NCBI GenBank assembly: GCA_032988165.1 | Contig: JANTQF010000209.1 | Coordinates: 1-60,837 of the forward strand | From: Emmonsiellopsis sp. PD_33 | Taxonomy: Eukaryota > Ascomycota > Eurotiomycetes > Onygenales > Ajellomycetaceae | DNA: 60,837 nt | Direction of reading: 5' to 3' | Shown: positions 10,555 to 23,240 of the stretch, piece by piece | Position numbering within the stretch: position 1 is the stretch's first letter | Layout: each line of letters starts with the position of its first letter | Notes under the pieces: generated by a model | Told to the model about the DNA's origin: nothing | The model's input: only the letters and a program-made list of their open reading frames with translations | Databases searched by the model: none | Program-made: the position numbers and the translations under genes

Positions 10555-13209
10555 TTCGGCAGATGTGCGGACTCGACGTTTGCTTTCAACTCTCAGCGTA
10601 GGGCAGACGGGAAATGGATTATGAAGCTGGAGAGGATAGTCAGCGAGACACTCAGGGGGTGGAGAAGGATGGTGTAAATACCTGGGTAAAAAACAAGAAG
10701 CGGTTTGTATAGTAGAAGCATTCACGCGTCGGAGATTCTGGTGAATAAGAGAGATCCTTATGTTGAGAAATGACAGAGTCAGTTGGTCTGTTGTCATTGA
10801 CGAAGAAACGCGTCATGCCTAGTATTCACGCGATGTGTTCCTTATACCAGAAATGGATTGGGGGGTAGTGTTATTCACAGGCAGGGGGAAGCAGTGAAGA
10901 CATTTGGAAAAAGCTCTCTGAAATATCATGGAAAGATAAGTAGATATAGCTGCCCAAAAACGGGGAATGGAGCTCTCCATCGCGTAGTCCTTTGAGTAGA
11001 GCCGTCTGGAAAATGGCAGCATCCTCGAGGAATAACAAAGAAAACGAGTGAATCAAGTATCATGACCACCATCCAGGGCATTGTCCCAGGTCATCCGCCC
11101 GACACGAGGAGTGTCCCTGGAGAGAACAGAAGATGATGTTGTTGAGATGTTGACGTCGAGCAAAGGCAAGTCGCGTCGGCGGAGATCATGTGATGCGGCT
11201 GCTCCCATCCATCTATTCTATTTTCTTCTTGTGGATTCATGAGTCAGTGACTTCATGTTTATATCGCGGTGAATGCGGTTTGTTTTGTAAATTCCGTGTC
11301 TCTCTTCACTGTGTCGTTGAGCCTATACGGTCACCACGGCGACTTCAAAGCGCCAAACAATCCGAGCCACTGCCATATTGCCAGCGCCCTCGATATAACC
11401 CATTATCTCTCGGTGCCTATACCGTCACACCGATGCTGCAAGCCCCGAAATACAGCATAATAAGGGGATACCCGAGATATCCGAGCCGTACCAGGTGAGA
11501 AGCTAAAGCAAAGGACGCCGCCAAACGTCGCAGGAATTGGGAAACGGACCGCTGGGCTGGCAACATGCGAAAGGTCGCTGCGACGAAGCTGCATCTTCCT
11601 ATCCACGGACGGACTCTGCCTAGCTTGCTGAAGGGCTGGAACTGTGATGTACCCCTTTGTTTCTTGCTCAGCTTTTGGTCCTTGGAGCTAAAGCCCTGCT
11701 CGAATGAAACGTCTGCAGCATATGTACTCCTGCTGTTTCCGCCGCCGCATCATTCCGCACTTCGTCCAACAAGAAGAAATAATGAGACTGTCTCTCTTTT
11801 CCTCGTCATCTGCATTGAGGACGGGTGCAGCTTCACAGTGCTCGATCGACTGACGAGGCGGCCATTGTGTGAATAGTCGTTAGCCTCTCCGGCGAATCCC
11901 TGCTCGAAGCATGGATTCCTATTTTGCCCATGTTCGAGAGGATGCAAAGATGAGGACGACATGAGGTTTGCAAGCACGTCGTGCCAGCACTGCCAGGTTG
12001 TTCTGTTTTACTTTTTTTTACTTTTTTTTTCTTTGCTTTTTCCGCTGCACGCAATCAAGGGGAAATTCTGCAGGCACCGCAGTGCCGTCTGGCCAGCCCC
12101 GATCGAGGAGCTGATGCGAGTGCATTGTCGAATGATATAAATTGGTCGCCCAGCTTGGGCACGTCCGGAGCTTCTGGTTGGAGAAGCAAGCAGAATAATT
12201 CCCCGAGCTCGTCCTCGAATCGGTTTCGAGATTCCATTTTTGACACGAACTAATTCGTCCCACGCAGGAATATGGGCCCTTGCGTTTGGCCATCCATGTC
12301 TTTATGCCCCGAGCGGTTAACAATAATTAATGCAGGCTTATCTGTGAGGACATGTCGTACGTTTTCCTAATCTGTCCTGTACTTTCAAGTCGATGATTAG
12401 CGTGCATGCTTAATACCTTGACCATCAAAAGATAGAATTTTTACGCATCGAATTATTCAAATCAAGTCTGGAATCCGCCCTGAACTTCCGACCCGAAACT
12501 CACGAGAAAAAATGTTTCATCGGACACAGGCTCGAAGAATCCAGGTATGCAGGCATGTTATCTTCGGCAGTCAAAAGGAGTTTATGGATTTGTTTCAACG
12601 CGGCAAGGTGGGGGTCTCATCAACCACCAAGCAGTTCATTTCATTCCCACTGTGAGCCCGGCCACCCGAATATCAGCCCATAATATTCGTCATGGATTAA
12701 AAAGTCGAAGCCCACGAAAAACAAGAACCGCGCGGTGGTGTGGTTATTAAATATATGCGAAAGGATGAAACTGTTGGTTGCAATGTCAACGACATCACCA
12801 TTTTTACCAACTAGTCTGGATAGTAAACCCCAACCTCGCCTTATTCCCAGGCTCGCACACTCCCGAGCCAAATCAAGCCAGGTTCCTTTTACCAAGGTTA
12901 AGAAATAAAGTTCTCCTCCTTTGACCTAATAAATAACCTCCCACTCCGTAGTACGGAGTAACTACATATCGACAGAGCGACGACAGTGATCGACCAACTG
13001 ATCCCAATTTACACATTAGTAAATACTAACTTAACAATCCTACCCCTCCATGGAGTTAATTAGATAAATAACTACAAATCCCATCCCCCAGACACAACCT
13101 ATCCCAAATTCCCCGACACCCCTCTCTACCCCAGCCAGCCAGCTGGCCAGCCACCATTAACCCCCATCTCTCTCACCCCACCCAGTACCTCCAGTACAGT
13201 ACAGAATAG

Positions 13210-13238
13210 CCAACCAACCAACCAACCAACCAACCAAA
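13210..13238. repeat. (CCAA)n microsatellite
   Basis: About seven perfect CCAA units in the gene-free stretch. Confidence 0.9.
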
Positions 13239-13940
13239 ATCCCATCGGAAGTTACCGTAGAACTCTTCCCCCGCGCGGGGTCCGCGGTCTCGTCTCAGAT
13301 AGAATGCGGGATTAACTTCAACTAAACTAGAAAAGCAAGATGTGGGTAAATCGTGATGGCGGTTCTCGCGGCTTGGGGTGGTGGACAGGGATTGGATAGG
13401 TAGGTGGAGGGGTTTTGTTTTATTTATTTATTTATTAGGGGGGGGGTTGTTATTGGTTGGTTAATGGATTGGGGATGGGAAGGGATGATGGAGGGGCAGG
13501 GGAAGGGGGGGGAATGTGTAGGGTTTTATTGTAGGTAGCTTACTTCGTGTGTATGGGATGGAGAGGAGGATTGGATATATATATCTTTGCAAACTCCTCC
13601 TACCTACCTACTGATATAAAACCAACCCCATCGATATGATATACTGAGGCAGGTAAGTTAACTAGGCAGGCAGCTACATAGCTAACTCAGGGGCTACATA
13701 GCTAAATTATGCATAACTTATGTAGGATTCATATGTACAGAGTAGCAAGCAAGGTGTTGCTTCTACTTACTCCACTCACCTAGATAGCCAGTTCTACAGC
13801 AGATGCTTTGCATATATAACTCTATGAGTATAAGTAATATCTCTAATGCTGTGAGCTTGTGTCAGGAACCCCTTTCCCCTTCCCTCTTTTTGTATAATTT
13901 GGTCTGTTACTTGGTCTGTTGGGTTTAATGGGTTGTGGAA

Positions 13941-13988
13941 GGGGGGGGGGGGGTAAGTAGGTAGGTAGGTAGTATGTATGTATGTACA
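13941..13988. repeat. G-tract followed by (GTAG)n/(TATG)n microsatellite
   Basis: A run of 13 G is followed by four GTAG-type units and then TATG units. The G-tract is a likely sequencing or assembly weak point. Confidence 0.85.
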
Positions 13989-14481
13989 TAGGTAGTGAGA
14001 GATTTCATGACGCAACATGTAGAAATGACATGTTGACTCATTGGCTCGAGTAGTTAATTAACCTATATATCACGGGGGAGAGTAGGATGGAGTTTTCTAC
14101 AATGTGGTTTGTCGTGGATATCTACGATGACTACATACATGGCAAACGGCTCGAGGGATCAATTAATCAGCCTTATCAATTACAGAGTAGTGATGTCAAC
14201 ACGATGTTTCAATTCCTTCTTTTTCCTCGGCCAGCTCAGCGAAACAGAATAAATAAAAATAACCTCCCAAGCGGGGAGTCGAAATAATAATAATAATAAT
14301 AACAACCCCAACGAAGCTGGCGATTACCGTCTTCAATTACATGGGGAAACATGGTTAGGTAACTTATTATTTAATTGGCTGCGGGGGGAGAGGACAAGGG
14401 ATCGGCTGGTTCGATGGAGGAGAATGTGGAGAATTTTGGCAGATCATGGTCTGAAAGGTGAGGGTTGTTCCGGTGTGGTGT

Positions 14482-14512
14482 GTGGGTTTGTTTGGGTTTG
14501 GGTTTGGGTTTG
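14482..14512. repeat. (TTTGGG)n hexamer repeat
   Basis: Several near-tandem TTTGGG units with one T-rich variant. It resembles a telomere-type hexamer but differs from the fungal TTAGGG and is far too short to be an interstitial telomere. Confidence 0.7.
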
Positions 14513-14762
14513 AGGGAGCCAAGGTTTTGAACTGGGGGATGATTTTTACCTTGGTTCAGCCTTCAGGAGGGTGGAATTTGGGAGCGACGGGAGGAGAGGA
14601 ATGAATAGTTAGATATGGCATTAGTTGACTTATGAGGTTTTTGGTTTTGGTCCTTGGCCATGTCTTGTTTGGGGAGTAGAGGCAAACCTTGGAATACGGC
14701 GAGGGGGGTAAGTTCGGAAGAAGAAAGCAGCGAGCTTCTCGAAGAAAACGGGAAAAAGCTGG

Positions 14763-14792
14763 AAAATCGAAATCGAAACCGAAACCGAAATC
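14763..14792. repeat. (GAAAYC)n hexamer repeat
   Basis: Five tandem units alternating GAAATC and GAAACC. On the plus strand they encode an Asn-Arg repeat in an otherwise unconvincing frame. Confidence 0.8.
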
Positions 14793-15760
14793 TGGGCGCA
14801 GTCGGAAATTGCAATAATAACGGCCATGAGGCAGGCCATGGCGTGGCGGGCGGGTTCTCACTGACGACGTTGCGATCTCGAAATCCCGCAGAAACGAGGT
14901 GGAAAGCAACAGGGGGAAATGCAGCGAGCAGAGCAGAAACCGAGGACATCGTTACATGCCGTGACTCGATACATGGCCATTGTGGGAGGGGAGACGCAGG
15001 GCAGGGTACATTATCACCGCTGTTAAGACGCATCCCTGTCCCCGATCATATATTGCAGACACCATACCGAGATCACGTCTCCCCCCTCGTCTCGCTCTAT
15101 CCCAAGACATAAGGACATGCCGTCAATGCCCATAGCGCAGCCATAATTCATTGACGTGCTCGGGCGGGCCATGGGGCCAAGTTGCAACGAGTCAACGACT
15201 GGCGATTCGGACGCAGACAGGCCAGACTAGAGCTGCACCCCTATCCCTTAGCGGAGCCCTAGCCAATGTCCAAGCCCGCCAACGCTGCACTGCAACACGC
15301 TGCCTGCAGAGGGCCCATTCCCCTCCCGTTTCTGTGGATTCGAGCGGGCGGAGAGACTCGGTACGGAGAATGCAGGACGGAGGATGGAGGAAGCGGGTGG
15401 CGAATATACTGTTGTTTGGATTTATTCCAGATGGCAGGCTTGAGGATAATGCCAGGGAATAGAGCCATATATTATGGCCTCGTGAGCGCAGAATGGCGGC
15501 ACCCCTGTTCTCGATGCTGGCCTGGGCTCACCGCAACAAGCTGCAACCGAGAATTGAGTCTGGTGTCGGGTGGCTGCTAAGATACAATTTCATATTCCAA
15601 TAAATTTTATATACACCACATCTCTTCCAAGGTTGAATCTGGAGTCTCTGGTAGGTGTCTTAGGTAAGCAGCCAGGTCCCGTACGCAGCTCGCCGCGCTA
15701 GACCCGGACAGGCTAGCGGCTGGGGAGCGGGCCAATAAGACGAGGTGATTGTACGGGCAA

Positions 15761-15780
15761 TACCGTACCGTACCGTACGG
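15761..15780. repeat. (TACCG)n short repeat
   Basis: Three TACCG units and a terminal TACGG. The overlapping GTAC steps give it local dyad symmetry. It lies at the upstream edge of the BNI4 leader. Confidence 0.75.
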
Positions 15781-16541
15781 CGAGGCTCTCGCTGTTCTCT
15801 TCTCCTCCTGCCTCGTCTATCTCAACCTCATCCTCTGCCTCACCTCTCCCCACGGCGTTGACCTCCTCGTCAGCCTGCCATCCCCCCCTCGTCCTGCGGT
15901 GTCTGCGGTGTCTCTGCGGACTGCCTGCTGCTGGCCTCCTCCCTCGCCTCTCCCTGCTTGTTGTGCTGCTGTTTTTGTCTTGTCTGCTGCCCCCGTTGCT
16001 TATTGCTTGTTGCTTCCTTTCTTCCTACATGGCTTGACCTGTCTTTTCTTGCTCGCGGAGCCGATTTTGTCTTTCTCTTGAATTCCTGTCCCTGTGCCCT
16101 CCTCTCTGCTGTCTGTCGCTCGCTGCTCCGCCCTCGCCCTTCGTTCTCGTTGCCTCTTCTCCTGAGCATTCCCCGGCTTGCCCCTGTGTAATCCCCTACA
16201 ATCCCGCCCTGGTAAGTTCCCCCCCTCCGCCTTTTGCCTCCCCAAAGGTCCCTCCCCTGGCCCAGATCGCGCTCTGCCAATCTGCATTGCTGGCCCCTCC
16301 TCGACATTGTCCAATCGCCCTGTCGTCGTCTCGGGTCCTCTCGTTTCGACCTTCCAATTGGTGGATGCACGCTGACTTGCCCGCTCTCTCTCTCTTTGTA
16401 GATTTGTCCTACCTGTTCCATCATCCTCTTCATAAATACACCGTGTCGTGGCGGTGGTCTGGCTCTCTCGCGCCAGTCTTTTCTATCCAACTGAAACCGT
16501 TGTCTTGTAGAACCTCATTGAGCTTCTTCCTTCACTCAATC
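15781..16541 (+). promoter_or_regulatory. Pyrimidine-rich promoter/leader of BNI4 with a probable 5' UTR intron
   Basis: About 760 bp with strong C and T excess on the plus strand, typical of promoters and 5' UTRs of constitutive fungal genes. A good donor (CTG|GTAAGT at 16212) and a good acceptor (CTCTTTGTAG ending at 16401) suggest a 190-nt leader intron. In-frame upstream extension of the BNI4 reading frame through this region exists but has no conserved-looking sequence, so translation is taken to start at 16542. Confidence 0.5.
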
Positions 16542-19029
16542 ATGGCTGCTCTGGTACAGACGATCCCCCCGCAAACCAGTACGATCACTTTGTTGCAACC
16601 TCGTCCGTCCTCCTCCACGGGCGCCTTTCCTTCTTCCTCCCATTCAGCACTACAACAGCATTCACAGATGGCTCGCAACCAGCAGTCAAGGGCATCGTAT
16701 AACGGGGTGGGCACTGTGGGAGGCTATAGGACGTCGCAGGCAGGCCCGCAGCCAGTCGCCCCTTACGCCTTCACGAGCACTCCCGGGTTGACGAATACTG
16801 GCAACGCTCAGATACGCCAGAATAACCCCCCTCTCCTAAAAACTGAACATAGGGCAGTGTCTGCTCCCTCGACTTCTCACGGACAGCCAAACCCGACTTT
16901 TCCGGGCGTAATTCCTTCACGCGTGCACTTTCCCGCCGCCGGTTCGGTATCTAATTCTTCCCCTTCCCGCGGGTCAAAAGACGACTCTGCTATCCCCACG
17001 AGACAACGGGCTGGCGAGCCCGCTGCTCGTTCTTTATCTTCCCTAGGATTTACACCCCCCTCTCTCCCCAACGCCTCTCCTTCCTCCCCTACCGCCAAAC
17101 CCTCTCCTGACCGTTATCGTCGCGGTCAACGACGCGTCGAACAGAACGGCCAGACCCAGAGTAATACGGGTAGCGCTTCTTCTGTAGCAAGTGGATCTGC
17201 CTCGACTTCGACGTCAGGGGCCTCTTACCACTCCAGAGGTGCCAGTGCGGATGATGCCTTCATGGATAAACCCCAAGCGCCAGAGCTGGCTAAGCGGTAC
17301 CGACGTAGAAGTTTGGGCAGCCTGGACACAACTGGCTTGGTGAACTTTGCATCAAACCCGTCCTCTGAGGCTACTGTATCTTTAAGCACCCCCGATCTTC
17401 CGATGCCTGACTACCAACAACGACCTCATTCCGCTCATTCACCCTCTCATAGACACAACGGTAGCTCAGATAGCGTCTCATCTACCCGATCCCTCCCCGC
17501 GACGATGGTGAGTAGAGCCTTCGACCATACGTTAGTACTCCTGCTGATACTGTCTAGGGAAAACGCAACAACCTTTCCGCCTCATCCCCTACTACTCTTA
17601 ATTTAGATCCTAAGCCCGGTTCCTCCGTTCAGCTTGACACTTCGAAACGTACAACGAACCCCTCTCCTTTGTCTAAGCCGTTGACCATGAGCCCCGATCC
17701 CGCCAAACCTACATCACGTCCTGTAGCTGAACCATCCCAACCCAAGGAACAGCCCTCACCTCAACCAAAAATTCAAAGCCCTGCCGCAAGACGCCTTGCT
17801 GAAATATCGAAAAAGGGACTAGGAAAAACTGGAAAGTCGAGACTACGACGGGCACTTTCCTTTGGTTCCGTTGCAGAACTGCGAGGGTCTGCCGTTCAGG
17901 ACAACGCTCCGCTGCCCGTTCGAGGTGGACAGGAGGTTACCCGGAGACAACAACTCGACGAAGAGCTAGGGGAAGAGCAGGCTGCAATTGCTCAAAAGCA
18001 AGAGGCAAATGGCCTTGGGGAAAACATCTACTCAGGACAAGGCATATTTTCAGGGTCCATGGACAATCTCTCTATCTCTTCGACCGCATCGTCTGCCTCG
18101 ATTATGCTGCGGAAAATGGGCAAGGGCATGAGGAGATCAACCAGATCACTTGTCGGCCTCTTCCGTCCTAAATCCGCGCTCACAGATGCGGGCGACTCTG
18201 CCCCTGCCGAACCTATGACGCCTCAGGTGTCTATAGTAAACGTGGAAGCCGATCGTGAGAATACAAAGACATCTAATAATGTTACCGAGGCAAATGGCCT
18301 AGCAGAACCTGCTCAAGAACGGTCTTCTGTGGATACTGGTAGCACAGGCACAGGAGCCGAACAGAGCAGTTCTGATAGTATCAAGGGAGCCCGCAAGAAT
18401 ATTGTTGGGGGAGGAAAGGAGAGAGCGGAAGTCCTCACTGCGGTGAAGAGAGGGATCTTGAAGAGTAGGTTCCCTGGATGGTTTAAGCTTTACCCTGTCT
18501 AACAGTGCATAGGACCTGGCCCCGGCTCCAATACCTCATCCCCTGTTGTTCGACCGGTCGAGCCTAAAGGAGCTGATGTAACTACGGCCAATATCCCACA
18601 TATCCACGATTCCTCTCCGCACTCCAGTGCCCCAAGCACCCCCAGTGATGATCACCCCGCTCGGTCTGGACACCGACGAACCGATTCTATTACCATTGAA
18701 GGGGAGGACTACTTCCTACCGGTCGGACGGTTCAACGGAACTGAGGCTGCCAGCGCGCCCGTCACGCCCCAACCGCCGGTAGCGAGAAACATATCTTTTA
18801 GTCCCCGAATCCAGTTCCACGATACTTGGCCCAGCGGCGAATATGATCGTCGTGGGGAGATTGCAACGTGCAACCGGTTGACCCCGCTGCTTGCACAACA
18901 AATCAAAGAAGAGCTTAATACATTTAAAATGGTACGCCCGCCTCTAATACTTCTAATGCCGTGATGCTAATGAACCACCAGGAAATGGAAGTGCACGAGT
19001 CTTCCAAAGTCTACACACACTTCTTCTAA
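16542..19029 (+). CDS. BNI4: Bni4-like protein phosphatase 1 targeting protein
   Basis: Bni4 is a scaffold that brings PP1 to septin-associated growth sites and localises chitin synthesis at the bud neck or septum. Four exons, 16542-17507, 17558-18464, 18513-18931 and 18982-19029, give 779 aa. Most of the protein is Ser/Pro-rich and disordered. The diagnostic part is the C-terminus: an RVxF-type PP1-docking motif 'RNISF' at about 716-720, then 'SPRIQFHDTW', 'GEYDRRGEIATCNRLTP' and 'LAQQIKEELNTFKMEMEVH', ending 'YTHFF'. The last exon codes for only 15 residues, yet it carries the conserved C-terminal signature, which confirms the final splice. A basic segment near 'GKSRLRRALSFGSVAELRG' (about residue 415-430) could be a kinase or lipid contact. 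The family call rests on the C-terminal block. Confidence 0.75.
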
Positions 19030-21493
19030 TGACTGCATCCTGCCTGATGGCGTTACCCACTGAGTCTTTCCGATGTCTAGCAACTGTAATTGTGGCTTTT
19101 CTTAATTCCAAACGCATGGTCTGCTATCTGCGTTTTCTCTTCTCTCATTGTTGTTTTATGATGATCATAAAGTTCAGCTATGCTCTTTGTTTTTGTTTTG
19201 TTGAGCATTTGTCGACGTTGTTCTTTATCATCCGCCATCCCAGCTTCACGACTCTCTTTCATCATCTGTTATTTTTTTCCTTTCAAGCTTCCTGTCTAAT
19301 TATTTTCATTTATCTTTGTTTTTTTCCTACTTTCTAATGGTCTGGTTTTTGTTCATTGTGGCGAAATTTTTGTTATGCAGCGTGTTGGAGTCTTGTTTCA
19401 ATTGGCTTTTTGCCTTTTTTCCCTACAACTTTCTTTATCTATTTCCCGTTTTCTGTTTCATCCATTCGGTTGGTAACCTCGTTTCTGTTTTACACATTTG
19501 TTCGAGTCCAGCCTTTTTCTCCTTCCCGTCTCATACTTTCTTTTATTTACATTCGCTCTACTCTTCGCCACATCTTTGTTGAGTGCAGTCTCTTTGCTGT
19601 TTGTACTTTTGCAACTGCATTTGATTTGTTGCCTGTTCGCGGCTTGTGCTCATTTTTTGCCCGTTTGGCTTAGCCAATTTTTTTTCATCAGTTCTGTCTT
19701 TTTTTTGTGCCGTTGGCGGTGCTACTAATCTTTGTGTCTCATATCTCTCATACTATCCTACCTACCTACCTACCTACCTACCTACCTAGTTGAACAAATA
19801 TTCGATTTTAATCCGGTCGGCTAATCTGGCGAGCGAGAATTAAGATTTCTTTTTTAAGCAAAAAGGGGGAAAACTGGCCCGGAGGGGGGAAGGGTGGGGA
19901 TAGAAAGAAGAGAAGAAAATATAATCAATCCGTTCTTTTTTTTTACTGGTTTTATTTATTTTCCTTGTGTTTATTCTTCCGTTTCTACGATGTCGTATGT
20001 GATGCAGCTACGGTTTTGTTTGTTTTGATTTTAGAATTTGAAAAGAATGTGATTGTAACTGGATGTTTTATTTTGAAAATTATCAGTAACTGTAAAGCTC
20101 AGGATACTACCTTGTATGTACGTATATGTATATTAACCACCTCATGCTCCATCGTTCCTGAATCAGATCTTATGATTAACATTGGCAATGATTGGAGTAT
20201 CAGTGACTACTAGTTAAGTTACTATGTATGTTCCAGCCCTCAGCTCGCCTGGTACTCGACAAGTCAGCACTACTAGTAGCTAGCCAAATAAACAACACAA
20301 CATAGCTATCCTACCGTCTACGTAGCTACACCCTGCTACTGCAACCATGTACGTACACAACTACAATAAACTAACATCATCTCATCTCGTCGTGGCGGTC
20401 TGGTGTCCAGTCAGTCAGTCAGTTTATTTGTGCGGTGCCCTGTAGGGAGAAAGAACTTGAACTTTGAAGCGAGTACGCGGTGGAGTGGGGGAGTTGACTA
20501 TAACTAACTAGTCAGTAAGATGATCTGCGCTGGTGTGGCTGGGGAGAGACAGATCTTTAGTGGCGAGGTTGAGATCGATTCGGGATCTATAAATATATTC
20601 TTGGATGTTTTGGATTGGGCCGAGGGTGGAGAGTCGAGGCTCTGGAGTCTGGGGGGGAGGTGAGGGAGTCGGGTATGTGGATATAGGTGTGGCGGTGATG
20701 TTGATATTGATCCATCTCTGGGACGGGCAGAATGGTGGTTAGGTAGTAGGTATGTACTACTAGTAGGTATTAATTGGCATTCATTCTTGAAGATTTCAGG
20801 GCTGGAGATGGAGTCTGTAACTGGTTAACTTCAAGCTGTTTAACTACGTAGCAAAAGAATTCTAGACCTTGCTGTTGTGATAAATGCTTCTTCCATTGGA
20901 TTGGGGATGTAATTGGTAAGTTAGCAAATATCCATTCCATTCAGCTGCCCCTTTCTACCAGACGACAACTAAGTTAACTCGCTGCTATGTTTTCAGCTGA
21001 GAGATCGGGCCAGACGGCGACCCACACATATGCCCGATCTACGTGCAGTGTTTTCGTTGACAAATATTAAGTAGCTACAGCATCATGCATGTAAGCTTGC
21101 CATTTTGCCTTATGATTCGATTAGATACATTGTGACCTGACTGACTGGTTAACCGACAGCGCCGGTAAAATAACTGTGGCTAGTAAATACGCCCTTGCTG
21201 TCTCGCCTTCATTCCCGCGTATTGATGTGGTTATATTAAGAAACCTATACTCAGACATGTCAGATTCTTGACGTAAAATCAGAAACCACAACATAGCTAT
21301 GAACAGAAGCAAAAAGCTGGAGAATAAGTATAAATACCAAGATGAAATCTCCAGATAATTCCATTTTTACTATCCATTCTCAACAACATCAATCAACTCT
21401 CTCAAGAACCAAGCAAATCAATCCAAACCACCTCCACCAATTCCCAACTTTCCAACCACCAATTCTCCAAACAAATCCAAATCCAAATCCAAA
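19030..21493. other. Intergenic, T-rich then mixed
   Basis: About 2.4 kb without a supportable gene. The first 700 bp are strongly T-rich on the plus strand and likely form the BNI4 3' UTR and terminator. The rest holds short open frames without protein features. The last 130 bp before 21494 are CAA/CCA-rich, typical of the 5' leader of a secreted-protein gene. Confidence 0.55.
19757..19788. repeat. (CCTA)8 microsatellite
   Basis: Eight perfect CCTA units in the downstream region of BNI4. Confidence 0.9.
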
Positions 21494-22005
21494 ATGAAGC
21501 TCTCCATCTACGCCACTATCCTCGCCGCCACCTCGGCCCTCGCTGCCCCAGCCCCTGCTAAGCGCTCCGGCGGCTTCTCAATCAGCAGCCTGCACGCCCG
21601 CAAAGCCCTCGACAACACCCTGAGCTTCACCCTCCTCGATACCAACATCCCCTCCGGTCCCTTGTCGACGGAATGCAATCTGATCTGGTACGCCCCATAC
21701 CCCCCCATCCATCCCACTCCCTAGCATAACCTACTAACCATGATACAAACAGGCCCGCCAACTCTGCCCCAGACGCAGACGCCGCCTGCGGCCCGGACAG
21801 CGGATACAAGATCCGGTTCCCCGATGGGTTCCAGGGCCTTGCGAAGTTCACCCTTGCTGTTGAGCGTGTTAATGTTGAGCCGATTGGGGGGCGGGCGTAT
21901 CTGGATGAGAACGCTGCTGATGGGAAGTGGAGATGTGTCTACGACCAAGCGGGGGTGGTGAAGCAGGACTGTGTGTATGAGGGGGCTTATGAGATTCCGT
22001 TGTAA
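21494..22005 (+). CDS. Small secreted protein of unknown function
   Basis: Two exons, 21494-21687 and 21753-22005, give 148 aa. The 65-nt intron has donor GTACGC, a CTAAC branch site and acceptor ACAG. A clear signal peptide (MKLSIYATILAATSALAAPA, cut after about residue 18) is followed by 'APAKRS', which could be a Kex2-type processing site. The mature part is about 120 residues with four Cys (near residues 61, 80, 124 and 136), enough for two disulphides. A short segment 'GYKIRFPDGFQGLAKFTL' suggests a beta-rich fold. I recognise no named family. Secretion is well supported; a role at the cell surface or as an effector is speculation. The 3' third is G-rich, as in other genes of this window. 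Confidence 0.72.
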
Positions 22006-22379
22006 TTGGGTCTTTTGTTTTGTTTTGATGGGTTCTGAGGGGGTGAGTGAGGGGTGTGGTTGTCTGTGGTTGGATTTTCATTTGTTTTCCGAACCCCTTT
22101 TTTTTAGGGGGATCCTTTTTGCATATGTTGATTCACGCTCCTTAAGACTTGATTGCATTTCAGCGCAGTTGATAGACTAAAACATTGGCATTAATATCAT
22201 CTCGAACTTCCTCGTGGGTTTAATCTTACCTTTTTTTTTTTTAATCTGCATTCATAGAAAAATAAAAGGAACACATCTTATCCAGTTCAGGGGCAAACAC
22301 CGTAGAAAAAATAAAACACACCACCATGCCCTTCACCCATACATAGCCGAGTACTCCATACCTAATGGCCCGGACCAAC
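22006..22379. other. Convergent spacer
   Basis: 3' flanks of the secreted-protein gene (+) and the unresolved gene (-). It contains short T and A runs and no coding signal. Confidence 0.5.
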
Positions 22380-23240
22380 TCACCATGGCACCTTAACCTC
22401 TCCCCTCCTATCCCTCTCCCTCATCATCTCCCTCCTCCAAACACTCTTGACACTCGCAACACCCTCCACCACCCCCTCCACTCCCCCCATTACCCGCCTA
22501 ATAACCACCCCATCCCCCCTCACCACCAACACCCCAAACCTCACCGGCCCCAGCCGCGCACGTCGAACCGCCCACGTCCGCGTCGTCGCCTGCGGACGAA
22601 CGAAGCCGAGCGGCCCGAGGAGGCGGGTGCCATGGGGATCACTAAGGAGGGCCGTGGGGGGATCAGATAAGTCAGCCGACACGAGGAAGAGGGCGTTTTG
22701 AGAGGGCTGGTATGCTGTTATATGGATGCGGGAGAGACGGAGGGTTGGGTCTATTTGTGTTTGTTCGAGGTGGGAGAGTTGGTTGAGGACTTTGGAGGGT
22801 TGGTTTGAGTATGGGTGCTGTATAGCTATGTGGACTGCTTTTTCAGCTTACCTTCTTGTTTGTATTTCTTTGGATGTATCCAGATGAGTAGGCCGTCTTG
22901 GTTTTTCTTTGATAGGAGGGTTTTGAGGGTTGTTGGGTTGCTTGTGTGTGTTTTTATACTCGTGTTTAGGAGGTGGGGTGGGAGTTTCTCGCCGATGCGG
23001 ATGTGGATGGTTGGTGATGGAGGGGGTATTCCTTGCCCTGTTGGTGTGTTTTTGTCTTTTACAACATTGTTTTTCTTGTTATTTGGTGGACTTTTGGTGG
23101 ACGATGGCCTTCCGCGCCTTTCCCGTAACCGCAGACCCGTTGAGCGTGAGGATGGTTTTATACACGAGGCAGAAAGGGTGGTGCGGCTTCTTAGTTCCAT
23201 CTTTCTTGAAAATTGCGTATTCGAGGCTATTATGTAGTTA
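22380..23240 (-). CDS. Hypothetical protein, gene model unresolved
   Basis: Coding-like sequence on the minus strand in at least three blocks. From 5' to 3': a block at about 23235-23095 in one frame ('EYAIFKKDGTKKPHHPF', 'KTILTLNGSAVTGKARKAI') with good codon use; a block at about 23030-22853 in a second frame ('PTIHIRIGEKLPPHLLN', 'DGLLIWIHPKKY'); and a block at about 22790-22380 ending at TGA, containing 'LRLSRIHITAYQPSQNALFLV'. The second and third blocks join through a donor GTAAGC near 22851. The first and second lack a clean donor/acceptor pair that I can find. The third block shows the C-rich to G-rich 3' shift seen in other genes of the window. I do not recognise the family. It could be a real gene with an exon I cannot place, or one carrying an indel. 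Confidence 0.38.

Larger units (their letters stand above)
10555..15760. other. Long gene-free stretch
   Basis: More than 5 kb where I find no convincing gene on either strand. Open frames up to about 150 codons exist (for example 14654-15112 +) but have repetitive or compositionally odd translations, no splice-consistent continuation and no recognisable motif. Between about 12.9 and 14.9 kb the sequence is full of microsatellites (CCAA, GTAG, TTTGGG, GAAAYC, AAT and a G13 tract) and C- or G-runs. It may hold distal promoter elements or non-coding transcripts. Confidence 0.5.

Noticed and set aside
14482..14512. Interstitial telomere
   Set aside because: The unit is TTTGGG rather than TTAGGG and there are only a few copies.
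14654..15112. 152-codon plus-strand frame in the gene-free stretch
   Set aside because: Contains the GAAAYC hexamer repeat as an Arg/Asn run, has no domain, and no supporting splice or leader signals.
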